From Saturnia japonica (lineage: Eukaryota; Arthropoda; Insecta; Lepidoptera; Saturniidae): a stretch of DNA of 64,000 nt. The translations under genes and the position numbers were made by a program. How positions within the stretch are numbered: the stretch's first letter is position 1; every line of letters starts with the position of its first letter. Shown in pieces: positions 1 to 11,500 of this stretch. The DNA lies in contig CM065304.1 in NCBI GenBank assembly GCA_033032175.1, positions 3,286,001-3,350,000 on the forward strand, given 5' to 3'. The notes beneath the pieces were generated by a model. That model saw nothing but the letters and a program-made list of their open reading frames with translations. It made no database searches and was not told where the DNA came from.

Positions 1-409
1 TGCGGGAGCAAAATTCACCGCCCGTCCTCTGCGGAGAGAACGGTGGTTACGCGGGCGTGGGCGCTGGCACGCTCTGTTTGGAGAGACGGATGTGTAGTAT
101 TTATTCGCATTTTCGATGCTATCGTCGGGGTCAATAAATATATTACGCGGTTCACCCGATTACATTATGTCGTATTTTATAGACAGGAGTTGGTATTACG
201 ACCCAGCCGCGAAATTATTTATTTATTAAGAAATCATTGAAATTCAGTTCTTTTAGTTTATACATCACAATAGAGTGCAATACAAATCCTTTACTATAAT
301 TTACATAATTGGGATCGATCGATGAACAGTTTCCTCGAAGTAATATTAATTATATTTGTACATATGGACTATTAGTGATCAAGAAAAGATCAGAGCCGGA
401 TTTTCATTA
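1..409. other. Unassigned stretch
   Basis: The first 120 bases are CpG-rich, the rest AT-rich with AATAAA at about 131-136. A 65-codon frame is not protein-like. It could be the edge of a mobile element; nothing more can be supported. Confidence 0.3.
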
Positions 410-787
410 TCTATATATTAATACGTGAAGCAAAAGCTTTCTACTCCTTTTTAAGCGTACTGCGTGCGCGGACGACTGTGAGATTTGATATGGTTAAAGT
501 TTATATGGAGAATGAATGAAGAAAGCTAAAATTTATCTATAAAATCTGTTACTAATATATTACATTAAATAAAATAATACTTCAAATCCTAACCCGACAA
601 GTGCCATTGAACTTAGGAACCCCCCCCCCCCCCCCCCCATATTGACATTGTCACTGAACGAAAGGTGACAGCAAGTGATGTAGATAATACTCATTGTTTA
701 GGTCCATGAATAATGCAAATATCAACCAAAAAAATAGTCTATGACCAAAAGTCTCTGGTCGAATTTCGACCTTAGGGCGATCGCTAG
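410..787 (+). mobile_element. Helitron-like element, family B, copy 1
   Basis: Starts TCTATATATTAATACGTG and ends with the palindrome GGTCGAATTTCGACC, a short spacer and CTAG. That is the TC...hairpin...CTAG plan of non-autonomous Helitrons. Homologous copies lie at 43214-43505 (minus), 51937-52286 and 56403-56753. This copy holds a run of about 20 C at 620-639. Confidence 0.6.
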
Positions 788-793
788 TAGTAA

Positions 794-1852
794 AGATAGA
801 TTATATGAGGGGTTTAAAAGCAAAGACGCTTCAGTCACAAAATATCTAAATTGAGATATTTATTATATGATTTTCTGTTATGGCATAGGAAATTGATATA
901 ATAGCATGATTTTTGTATAGATTTGTTAATTAGAACTTATGATTGAAACAACATAGCCTTAAATATTAAAAAAATACAATAAATTGTGTAAAAATTCATA
1001 AATAGTTTTGGACTAAGATGGCTTTGCATTTTAACATTGGATCGAAGCAAGTTTGCTTATCATAGCTTTGGATCGAAGCGAATTTGCATCTCACTGTTTT
1101 ATTCGTCAAATGTAAAAAAATGACCTTGACGTAAGGTACTGACTGCAAATTAAAACAAGTTTTGGCAAAAGTATGATATAATTAACTAACTATAGATACC
1201 ATTTGAAAATAATAAATTTATACCCATCCTTTTATTGTGAATGTATAAATGAAGACAGTTAATTTCCATGAAAAACCATTTAAAACGAAAACAATGAGTT
1301 CTAGCGTTCTAGCTCCAACCATTATTCCGCCAGTAAAAGACAAACTTGTTGAATGGTTAACAAGTTAATGGGTAACAGATAATACGAAAATATGGATAAA
1401 AAGCAAAAATAGATTAAAGGAATAATATGCAAAAGAAAATGTTAATAGTAAATTGTTGTAGAATGCTTCTACAGACCGTAGCATAACAAACAAAATGCTA
1501 GTGAATTATTTGTTAATTTTCTGCCTTTTTCCATGTTTGCCGCCATTTGTGTTAATATCCGAGACATTTTCTAGCCTGTACTGAACAAGCAGGTTGAATA
1601 TTTTCTGCCATTACACACACACAATTAACCAGAAAACATAAATATCAGACACTATCTACAGTCAATTTCCAAAGAAAAATTACAAACTTTTAAAGTACAT
1701 TTTGTCTTGGATCAAGGTGAATTTACTTTTTCTTGTTTATGATATAGTGTTGCCGCTTTTAGATACTACTATCTGATGTACTCAGTTAAAGAATGACAAT
1801 TTTGGACTGAAGCGTTTTAGCTTTTAAACCCCTCATATATTATACACTATCT
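794..1852. mobile_element. Non-autonomous TIR transposon, about 1.05 kb
   Basis: The ends are inverted repeats of about 40 bp: TATGAGGGGTTTAAAAGC and a following ACGCTTCAGTC at 804-842, matched in reverse at 1799-1838. Outer AGATAG/CTATCT may extend them. No coding frame inside. Superfamily not assigned. Confidence 0.6.
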
Positions 1853-2640
1853 GTACCCGCGACATCGTCCACATCGTATATTTAATGAATGAAAAACAGC
1901 AACTAAATAAAAACCTCACCTCACTCAAACACATAAATAAATGAGCACTAAAAACTATGACACTATGATTCCACCATTTCCCGACAAACAAATTGAAAGG
2001 TAAGGCCCAATAGACATAGGAGCTCTTATCTGACACAGTGTAATATTCAGACTTCAAGTTCTTTTATATAAAGCCAGCAGCATTAGTGTTCATAGGGGTG
2101 TTGAAATTTTTATATTTATCCATTGAATTGAAACTAAACTAATAAATGATTGGTAAATTAGATTCATGACACATTCTTCGATGATATAGTTAAATAAAAA
2201 ATAAGTATCAAAATTTTAGCATTTATAATTAATACATATTATTTACATACCAAATTATTTTTGTAACATGATTTTATTTAGTTCTGAAATGTCACTTATT
2301 TCATTTTATGTTTCTTTCCTTTATTAAATTATTTGTTTCTCCAACTGTCTACCGAATAACAAATATTAAGATTCCTTGTAATGTGAATAGTTCATTTGTA
2401 GAATTGAGTATTAGATTAAGTTTTATAGGTCCGTTATTATTTAATGGCTTTTGTGCTAGGCTCGAGTATATTCAACATCATACCTGCTTTTTAATTTAAT
2501 AAACATGATTTTATTTTTATGTATTAAATATCAGAGTATAGTCCCATCTATGATCACAATAACACAACATCCCCTTAATGACATTGTTGTAGACAAAAAA
2601 TGTTTGTATCGTGTTGGCACTTGCAGGCAATCTAAAAACA
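1853..2640. other. AT-rich stretch without recognised gene
   Basis: Short open frames here are low in complexity and match nothing I know. No repeat ends are visible. Confidence 0.4.
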
Positions 2641-2688
2641 AATGTTTTAAAATACCGCCACCTAGGAAGACAAGTAGGTCGCGCTCGC

Positions 2689-2698
2689 GCTATATAAA
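2689..2698 (+). promoter_or_regulatory. TATA-like box in a CpG-rich context
   Basis: GCTATATAAATGG follows GGTCGCGCTCGC. It looks like a Pol II core promoter, but no convincing gene follows, so it may belong to a mobile element. Confidence 0.25.
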
Positions 2699-3002
2699 TG
2701 GAGGAGTGGCGTGATTCCACACACTTTATTATTTAACGTCATACAGTTTAGATGCGCTGTCTGTATCATGGTATTGAGATACGCCCTACAGCCTACCTGC
2801 TCCATCATTGGGATAGACATCAATGTATTACTTGCCTATATTGGTCATGGTTGTCATAGTTATTGTGATGATGACTTTCGTTATAGTTATAACTGACTTA
2901 TTGGTGGTAATCGTTGTTGTAAAGATAACTAACTATAGTTACATTACAAAGCGTCCTCTGTTTGGTGAGCTTTGTCACGGTGGTAACACTGTCAACCTAG
3001 TG

Positions 3003-3092
3003 TTGAGCGTCGTCCTGCTGTTGAGCTTCGTCCTGCTGTTGAGCGACGTCCTGGTGTTGAGCGATATCCTGGTGGTGAGCGTCATCCAATTA
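3003..3092 (+). repeat. 18-bp tandem repeat, five units
   Basis: Units of the type GTTGAGCGTCGTCCTGCT repeat about five times with few changes, then decay. The repeat is in a hydrophobic open frame (2823-3110) that is probably a by-product of composition. Confidence 0.7.
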
Positions 3093-3429
3093 TTTGATTA
3101 CTTCATATGACAATGTAAGTTATGTGAAGTAGCTGGTGTCTTGTGCATGTAGACTGGGCAACCTTTAATAATGGGCTGCTAGAACTACTACTGATAATTA
3201 ATTAGCACTCCAACAATTCATCTTTTGCTGGTTTTGTTTATTGGTGTATATTCAAAGATGAAGGTCTGATGCATGAGTTATTATTTTATTAGTTATTTTG
3301 TATTAATAATTTAGTTCCTTATTTAATAATATATTGATAGATACTACTACTACTTACAAAAAAAAAATTGCTTAGTAACAAGTTTGGTACGAATGTACTG
3401 CCCAAGGCTGGTATGAATGTACTGCCTGA

Positions 3430-4235
3430 GCAGATCGCAATCAACATGCATATTACAGTGAAAAGGCAGACAGGTCAGCAAGGGAGTTAAGAGAGGTAGG
3501 ACACAAAGAAATTTGTTTGTAAATACAGTGTAGGTTGATTTGCGTTAAAGCCCACATATTGAAACACTCTTTATAGCTATAGGCCATTCTCTATTAGGAA
3601 GAAACGTGTTCATATTTTTAGACAGTAAATATTTATTATCCTTATTATTGTTTATGTTATGTTATCAGGTAACAAACTACTTTGAAGCTCAAACATCTGA
3701 GGTCAGTCTAGCTTTTGTTATCCTTAATTGCCTTGAACATGTGCAGTATGACGCATTGTTTTCTCGAAGTGATGGTCTTCGACCAAGCATACTGGGTACC
3801 TATCGTATTATCAGTCGTAAACCTACTTTGAAACTGTTAACATGGCCAGTAAACAGAAAGCGATTAGTGTTGACGAAAAAGTTTGATAGAAGAAGATATG
3901 AATAGAATACATAAAATAATACAATACAAGTACTGGCATAGCATTTATAAGCATTTATTATCTAAGACATGCATATTAAAAATTCTTGTTAATTTGGTTG
4001 ATTTTTTGTTCACTCCATATAACGAACTCTTTATAATGACAAAAAATGCTCAGTCCCTTGAGTTTCGTTATAAAGAGTTTACACTGTACCTATCTACTAG
4101 CAGCCCAGATGGTGGAAAACATCCTACAGAAGATCCCAAGCAGATCGCAATCAACATGCATATTATGGTGAAAAGGCAGACAACAGGTCAGCATGTCACT
4201 TAAGAGAGGTAGGACACAAAGAAATTTGTTTCCCA
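3430..4235 (+). repeat. Duplicated 90-bp segment flanking an insertion
   Basis: The segment beginning CAGATCGCAATCAACATGCA and ending GACACAAAGAAATTTGTTT occurs at about 3432-3520 and 4141-4231. A shorter motif CCAGATGGTGGAAAACATCC occurs at about 4106 and 4233. The element at 3526-4086 sits between the copies. Confidence 0.7.
3526..4086 (+). mobile_element. Possible Tigger/pogo-like remnant flanked by TA
   Basis: Starts CAGTGTA and ends ACACTG with TA on both sides. The right end has the AACTCTTTATAACGAAACTC type of sequence common in pogo-like TIRs. At 3842 an ATG opens M-A-S-K-Q-K-A-I-S-V-D-E-K-V before a stop, resembling the first residues of Tigger transposases. The left TIR matches for only about 8 bases, so the call is tentative. 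Confidence 0.35.
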
Positions 4236-4330
4236 GATGGTGGAAAACATCCTACAGTAGATCCGCAGCCAAGTAACCTTGTTTTGGGTTCCTTTAGGGT
4301 TTCCAGAGCTCCTTGGGTTAGGGAGGGTAA

Positions 4331-5044
4331 CAGCTTACCATCAGATGGGTCGTATGCCTACTACTTATCCATGTTCATTTTATTTTCTTGACATATACAA
4401 CTTTATACTTTTCTGATAAGAGCTATAAATAATAGTTCCATTTATATAAATGTATGAGTAATGAAAACACCATCAATACATCCTTGTTTTGAGCCTCAGA
4501 AGAATTTAAAGGTATCGAAATATAGGTAGGAAACATCTAGATTAAGAATAATAACGTTCAACGAAGTTTCAGAAATTGAGTAAGGCATACAATAAATAGC
4601 ATGTGCATTTTTAAAATCGTTGTGTTTATTTACAAATACAAAACTATAATAAACATTTTGCAAACGTCAAGTATTTTTAGGTTGTAAAATTCACTTACCG
4701 GTTTATTTTCTTAATATGGAAGACATAAAAATTTAAACTCAAAATGTCGGAAACTGCATGAAACACAAATGACAAATGAATGGGGATGCCGCAAAAAAAT
4801 TTGTTATTCGACCTTTTCTCGGTTGAGTACATATTAATAACATTGTAATGTTGCCAATAAAATAACTTATGAAATTCCCATCCTTGTTGGTACTTTATTT
4901 GGTGTAATAAGAAAAAATGAAAGAAACGCAATGTATACATTATGTCAAAGGAAAAGGTAAAAATCAATAAATACAATTATTTTGGTTGACTGCCACGCAC
5001 AGTATATGCGTTTTTATTTTGTCAATTAATTTATAATGCTAGTA
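4331..5044. other. AT-rich stretch without recognised gene
   Basis: Contains only short open frames with biased composition. No splice-supported exon or repeat end noted. Confidence 0.4.
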
Positions 5045-5178
5045 TTTTAAGTGACGGGCGGTGAGGTGTGGTGAGTATAGAGTGAGACGGGCAGAGGTGT
5101 GAGTGGGAAAGAGGCGAAGAGTTAATAGTCAGAAGTGGGATTAATACCCATGATTGGATAATACTGAATAAAATAAGA

Positions 5179-5507
5179 TGAAAAGAAAACAAAAAAATAA
5201 GGGCTGCTATCTTAAAAGTAAAAAAAAATCGAGCATCCCAAGTAAGTCAAACATCACATTCTCGTTCCAATTATGTAAAAGACATAGATAAGCAAAAAGA
5301 AGACGAGACTATTAAAAAGCACTTATTTAATCACGATAGTATATCGCCCATGTCGAATAAATTACAAAACACGGAAAAATTAGTTCCTGAATTTGATCTT
5401 GTTAATCGTGATTAAAACATAAAAAGTTGAATTAAAAAATCAAACAATTAGGTGTAATATATAAATGGACTGATGAAACCAAATCGTTTAATTTTGAGGA
5501 GAGTTAG
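5179..5507 (+). pseudogene. gag fragment of the mdg1-like element
   Basis: Two frames read V-P-E-F-D and then K-I-K-Q-L-G-V-I-Y-K-W-T-D, typical of the capsid start in mdg1-like gag, separated by a frameshift and TAA. No zinc knuckle is seen before the deletion. Confidence 0.55.
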
Positions 5508-5569
5508 TTGGGTGATAGTTTTGATCATGATTTGGCTTTTGGATAATATTTGTTATTATTATAGGAGAA

Positions 5570-6037
5570 ATCGAGGCGAGTCAAAAGTTCAGTGAGCTAA
5601 AACAAAAATTATGTTCGCAACCAGTTCTAGCGCTATATAATTCCTCTATGTGCTGTGAGTTTCATACGGATGCAAGTAAAATAGGCATAGCAAGAATTTT
5701 AGTTCAAAAACAAAACAATACTGAATTGAAACCTGTATTTTATTATAGTAGAGTAACTTCACGTGAGGAATCGATATATCATAGCTACGAGCTTGAAACG
5801 TTGATAGTTGTTGAGGCATTAAAACGTTTTCCGGTTAAAGTAGTTACGGATTGCTCTGTCGTTAGGTACACTTTATTGAAAAGAGATTTAGTCCCTCGTA
5901 TAGCACGTTGGTGGTTTACGATTCAAGAATATGATATTCAGATTGAATATAGACCAAGTGACAGAATAAAACAAGTAGATGCTTTGAGTCGTAAACCAGT
6001 AACTAATGCAACAATTCCTTTAAGTTTTGATAGTATA
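5570..6037 (+). pseudogene. RNase H domain of the mdg1-like element
   Basis: The 3' tip of RT (F-S-E-L-K-Q-K-L-C-S-Q-P-V-L) runs into RNase H with F-H-T-D-A-S-K-I-G, the catalytic Asp block, then Y-S-R-V-T-S-R-E-E, Y-E-L-E-T-L, and the standard end E-Y-R-P-S-D-R-I-K-Q-V-D-A-L-S-R. The family normally has H-S-K at the start of the middle block. The frame is open from at least 5648 to the TAA at 6038. Confidence 0.75.
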
Positions 6038-6049
6038 TAACCCTTTAGG

Positions 6050-7251
6050 ATGATATCAAGTGATGATTGGTATTTTGTTAAAAACAATTATAAAATTAAG
6101 AACCATCGCCTGTATAGGATAACGTTAAATGGCGATGGACTAGTGGTGCCGACTTTTGCTAGATGGAAGTTTATGCAGAAACTCCATGACCAAATAGGGC
6201 ACCTGGGCTTAAAGCGCTATGAGGAATTAATTAAATTTGATTATTGGTTTCCTAAAATGACTAGATTCATAAAAAAATACGTAAACTCTTGTTTGGAATG
6301 CGCTTACAGTAAAGGTAACTATGGAAAACCAAGCGGTGAACAACATCCGATACCTAAGCCTACTATTCCAATGGAATTCGTTCACATTCACTACCTTGGG
6401 CTGTTTAGTAGAACTAGGAAAGATTATCAGTATATACTCATGATTCTCGATTCGTTCTCCAAGTTTTTGTTGGCTCGACCAACCAGAACAATTAACTCTG
6501 TGGAGACAATAACCATTCTTAAAGATATATTTAGCTTATTCGGATATCCTAAACAAGTAACTTCTGTTAGGAATTTAGCATTCACTAGCAGAGCTTTTAA
6601 AAAATTCATAGTAAGATTTCAAATTCATCATACAGTCAACGCCATAGCTTGTTCAAGAGCCAACGGTCAAGTTGAGAGTAATAACCGTACATTGTTAAAT
6701 GCTATGCACACTCGCAATGTAGATCCGAATATGTGGACTGAATGTGTATCAGATATCGTTTGGGGTATAAATAATACAGTCAACGAAAGCTTAGGATACC
6801 ATCCCCACGAAATTATGTTTAGCCACAGAAGTAGATTGATGCCCAATCTAGTAGCAAATGTACAGGATTAACAAGTAAGTGTAAAACGAGAGAAAGCTTC
6901 CAAGCGATTAAAGCGTCACGCCGAGGCTATGAAACAGACGTACGATAAACGTCACAAACCTGAGAAAGTTTTCAAAAAGGGAGACTTAGTTCTTTGGAAA
7001 CAAGCGCCTACGGGGGTGAAAATAATAGTGTAAACAATAAATTGCAAGTTTTGTACTCGGGACCTTATGTTATTCAAAAAGTACGTAATCATGGTCGATA
7101 TGAAATTATAAGTATAAAGGGCATGCGTGGTTACAAGAAGTTCTCTGGAATAGTTGCTGCCGACTCTCTTCGTGAATATCGTAGTGCTCCAGACTCTAGT
7201 GAAACTAGTAGTGATGATGACGTAGTAACTAGGGACGTAGGAACGACTTAA
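6050..7251 (+). pseudogene. Integrase of the mdg1-like element, catalytic residues lost
   Basis: A zinc-binding H-x-x-x-H ... C-L-E-C module is intact. In the core, the first Asp expected in H-I-D-H-L-G is His, and the second Asp expected in S-D-R-G is Val (T-S-V-R-N). The Glu in N-G-Q-V-E is kept. A TAA follows at 6869. The C-terminal barrel (L-Q-V-L-Y-S-G-P-Y-V) continues in another frame from about 6994, with a +1 shift in the G run near 7011-7016. The protein cannot be active. Confidence 0.75.
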
Positions 7252-7666
7252 TTGACTTACTGAAAGCTAATACAGTACGCACCAATTGCGATGCAATTGT
7301 TTTCAGGATGGCCGACTGTAACGGAAATATTTTAAATGACGGGCGGTGAGGTGTGGGGAGTGTAGAGCGAGACGGGCAGAGGTGTGAGTGGGAAAGAGGT
7401 GAGGAGTGGCGAAGAGAGGTGTGGTGCGGGGGTGAGGAGAGATGAGGTGCCGGGACGAAAAGAGAGCGGTGTGATTACTTTTTAAAAAAATTTGGCATTT
7501 AACCTCCGTGAGAGGGTTGTCATGGTTATGAAAAAACAGAGACGTCAAATATAAAATTATTGCTTTACCTACATGTTTTATTATTTTATTCATAGTTTTT
7601 TCTAAGATTTTTGTAAACGTTTTACAGACAATAAACTTCTTCATTTAATAAAATAGGTACAATATA

Positions 7667-7672
7667 TTTATT
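7667..7672 (-). terminator. Candidate poly(A) signal AATAAA of the reconstructed gene
   Basis: AATAAA on the minus strand about 140 nt after the stop codon. Further copies occur near 7575-7595, so the exact cleavage site is not fixed. The mdg1-like LTR begins only about 190 nt farther downstream. Confidence 0.4.
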
Positions 7673-7810
7673 TTTAAATAAATACTCGTATATAAAAATA
7701 ATTTATATGTAAATAAACACTTACAAACATTAATACAGGATAATTATTTTAATAATATTATAATTATTGTAGTAAAAAAAAGTATAACGTGGTTTGTTCG
7801 AGTTAAAACG

Positions 7811-8544
7811 TTATAAGTTAAGATAGCTTCTGGATTGAAATTTTACTACTCGCCTATTTTCATGTATCATATCAAAGCAACAAATACCGCTTAACCCTTT
7901 TGAGCCAGATCCTTTGGCACCAATTTGAAATTTAAGACCTTTTATAGGAGTTTCTGTTACTACCGGTTCTGGTGGCGGTGGTTCGTATGGACATTCACAA
8001 TTAACGCCTTTCGCTTTTTTACCCGATGCTTTGCAATTGCATCCTTGACGATCTCTTTGAGTATCATCACCTTCATATTCTTCTAGGAAACTCTTATAGT
8101 AATGCATTATATCCTCGTAACTCATTTCTTCTTCTGGTGGCACTCTCTTTTGCGCGTGTATTTTAAATCCTGATGTGGTTTGGGTCAAATCAGATTGCAT
8201 TTTCCTATGTAATTTATTGTCGACCCTGGGTGTCGTCTGTAATGGTTCTTTTAGCTCTGGAACTTCAGGACATTCACATATAATGTTCTTCTTTCCCTTC
8301 TTTTTATTTTTGCATATGCATGTATTTTTCGACTCAGGAACACTGTTATGGTTATTTTTAATATCACATTGGCAGGCTATAGACTTGGCCACCTGAACGG
8401 GTTCCGGCGATGACGGCCGATTGTACACTTGGCATGGACATTTAGGTTCTATTCTGACTGTTTTCTCTTTTCCACTACAGGAACATTTAATTTTTTTATC
8501 GTCTATTAAATTCGGACGGTGACAAGTCGCGCATGAGTTATTTT
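7811..8544 (-). CDS. Exon 5 (terminal), C-x-C-rich C-terminus of the reconstructed gene
   Basis: Acceptor CTTGATTTCAG (dinucleotide 8545-8546) opens 734 nt that end at TAA (7811-7813). It enters in phase 1; with the G left by exon 4 the first codon is GAA. The 243 residues contain seven C-x-C motifs (CSC, CPC, CQC, CIC, CEC, CNC, CEC), a C-A-T-C-H pair and a C-C near the end. Basic runs (K-N-K-K-K-G-K-K-N) and a Pro stretch (P-P-P-P-E-P) separate them. The end has a Gly/Ser-Lys segment, F-Q-I-G-A-K-G-S-G-S-K-G-L-S-G. Such spacing could bind metal or form disulfides; this is inference. It lies 17.6 kb from exon 4, so a separate gene starting at an unseen exon is the main alternative. Confidence 0.75.
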
Positions 8545-11500
8545 CTGAAATCAAGAATTCGTGAAAATTATTTTTACAATGGTATTGTAGTACAAACCTT
8601 TCTTACTCAATTACAAGTTCGTGAGCGACCGTCCTACGCCACACTAGCGACAGACATTGGTGGGGACGAGGTAGCACGTCACTGCATGACATAGTGTACT
8701 AAAGTAAACAGTATTTCGTCCCTGCAGTTTTCTTGGATTAGTTACCTACGGCCGGGCCGCCCGGTATGAGAACACGCATTAGGGCTGCTTTCTGACTGTG
8801 TTTCATGGATTAGCTACTTACGTATTTGATAACGGTATATTGAATTGTCAATATTATGTTAATCCTATTAGCTTTCGCCAGAATCGTTTGGCGGGTGATG
8901 TTCTAGCGTACGTGTTGGACCGCGTGCCAGAAGCGAGGGAGTGGGCGATTGATAAGCCCGACGGGGCGACGCCTTGGCGATTAGTCTAGACATGACCAAA
9001 GATTTTGATAGGGTTGGCATCGTAGACTTACTTCCAAACTACTGGCGTACGAACTTCCTAACAACTTGTGTATATATGAACCTCTGGCTTTCTACATGTG
9101 CACAGAATTGTAACCCTTGCACCACATATCTATATGGGGGGGGATATCTGTCTTTGGTAACTTGGTTGAGTTCAATGCTAAGAAAACCCCATTTTCCTCC
9201 TTCCCCACTCTTCAGAACGTCTCGCTAGCAATTCGTATCAGCCTTAATATCCTAGGTGTGGATATTCACAGCTACTTTAATTCCAAGGATTACATCAGGA
9301 GTGTTATCTCCGCTACATCTCGGAGATTAGTAATCCCGAACAGAGTATTCTGTTCGTATTGTAAATGATGCAGATGTTACTAAGTTCATCGAGCCACTTC
9401 AGCTGCGCAGGAATAATTGCCTCGCTGAGTGTATACTACCATCCGTATCATGGTGAGTGTTCTGAAGGGCTATTCAACCTAATTCCCACTTCTCCCTTTC
9501 ATAACAGAACTACACGCGCTGAGCTCCGGAGACAAAACTTCACGATAACCTCCATCTCAGCACGAACAAAGAAGTTTGCTACGTCTTATTTTTGCCGTAA
9601 TTGGAGCTATAGAACTGTCTCACGACCGGTCTGTTCCCTCCTTCCTACATAATGGAGTCCTTCAAACAAAACGTGAATAGACAGACATTTGATCAGGCCC
9701 GCATGACAGCGACGACTGACGATGGAATGTAGTAGATCCACAGTAGTAACCATTGTTATTGGATTATACTGTTCTCACCTTCAGGTACAATATAATCACT
9801 TTGCAGTACTACGGTTTTAATTTAAATTATTTCTACTTGGGTTCTATTTCTAGTTTCAAAAGTAATGGTGAGCTAGTAAGAAGGGAATGGAGAATATTTT
9901 GTAAAATAAAGTTATTATTTGTTTGTTTAATTGATTTTTTTTATTTATTTACTTAGGTCGCCAACAGAATCAACATCTATACATTGTCTTTAAAAAAATT
10001 ATGCGGTACAATATTTTAATTTAATGGCCCTGACTATAGGCAACGATGGCATGCACATTATTAAATCCTATTACATTGTATATCTTTAGTAATTTAAAGA
10101 TACAAACAGCTATATAAAATAGCAACAATCACAAGCAATTACTAATAAATCAGAATAGAATTTTAAATTCTAGTAAGTAGGTAATATAATATTTCGTCAT
10201 TTTAGTTATAAATTACGTATCTGCAGCACACTTGCGGCTATTATGTACTGAAGTTTACCGAGATTTCGGTGTATGTCGTTTCAGCCGTTTGTATGGAGAC
10301 GTAATATTGTTTACTTTTGTGTACTGTGACTGCGCGCCTACTTCACGCAATTGCACGTGGTTCCCTTCCCTGCTACACAACCCGCCTTCATTATCGTCGG
10401 AAATACCTTGCTTCCGCCAATGTGTCGCCACATAGTACAATCGCGCACAAACTGGTCGCACTATATTCACAATCACCTACAAAATAAATTCATAGTAGAA
10501 TGAGTAGTATTCCAGCTCTAATAAATTATTTAATCAAGCAGATGTGACATATTTTATTTACATCTATACAATTAATAAAGTTGAAGTGCCTGTTTGTAAT
10601 GTCAAAATAACAGCTTTTTACTAAATGCTTATGAAAGCACGATTCCTTTAACAAAAACCCCAGTTTTAAAATTCTTGTCTGTCTATCTGTTTGTTTCGTG
10701 TAATCTCCGAAATGGTGGAACCGATTTTTATGCGACTTTCACAGGTAGATAGCTGATTATAAGAAGTAACTTAGACTAGGTACTTTTATTTTAGAATAAA
10801 ATTAGAGTGCCCCGCAAGTTAAAAAAAATCTAATGATGGTGAATCAATTCGAGTGCTTAAATGTCTTACAGTAAATAAACCATAAGAGATATATCAAATT
10901 AATGTACTATATAGTTGTGGAAATTAAAAAGGGCCTTCAAAAAAGTCGGCGAGAGAGTATATTTTTATATCTTCTATGGAACATCGACAATAAGCATTTT
11001 TGTTTTTGAAATAATCGAGAGTAAGCATGATTCGCGCGTATGCTGCGACGCATACTGACGCAACTGGCTCCTCCAATTGCTAAATTTCCCCTATAGAGAT
11101 CTGGCGGTAGCAGAATTCGCTAAATATCGGCTTCAAAAAGGCGAATAGTTTATATAAAGTGTGTATTAAAAACCCCGTCGGATTCGTGGAGGTGTTATTA
11201 GGTATCGAGATTATATTCTGTTAGTCTTAAAAAAAATTACCCGTAATAAAATGTAAAAATATTAGATAAATTAGGAAACTTACATGGCAATACAGGCAGC
11301 GCGGCGCAGGGTATTGCCATACGATCAAACGTACCGCTGCGCCGCGCCGCACTGGGGCGCTATCGACGGTGTTATCACACCTATCACGTTTTAGTAATTT
11401 GCTAAATTATAGGGAAAGTAAAACTAATTATGTTAATTTTAAATCCCTTTAACATTTTTATTTTCATAATAAATAAAATTTTGATATTTTTTTGGTAATG

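Larger units (their letters stand above)
5045..7480 (+). mobile_element. Internally deleted mdg1-like Ty3/gypsy LTR retrotransposon
   Basis: Order: 5' LTR remnant (about 5045-5120), gag fragment, a jump straight to the end of reverse transcriptase, RNase H, integrase, 3' LTR (from about 7317, TGTAACGG...). The two LTR remnants share about 70 bp rich in GGGCGGTGAGGTGTGG and GAGTGGGAAAGAGG. Protease and most of RT are missing. All frames are damaged, so the copy is inactive. It lies tail-to-tail with the 3' end of the large gene. Confidence 0.75.

Noticed and set aside
1..60. mdg1-like LTR copy from the shared CACCGCCCGTC
   Set aside because: Only about 11 bases match in reverse; nothing aligns beyond.
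620..639. Poly-C run as a functional element
   Set aside because: Other family B copies have a few C or none here; likely slippage or an assembly artefact.
2823..3110. 95-codon hydrophobic frame
   Set aside because: Made of Val/Ile/Leu from TTATTGTGATGATG-type sequence and an 18-bp repeat; looks compositional.
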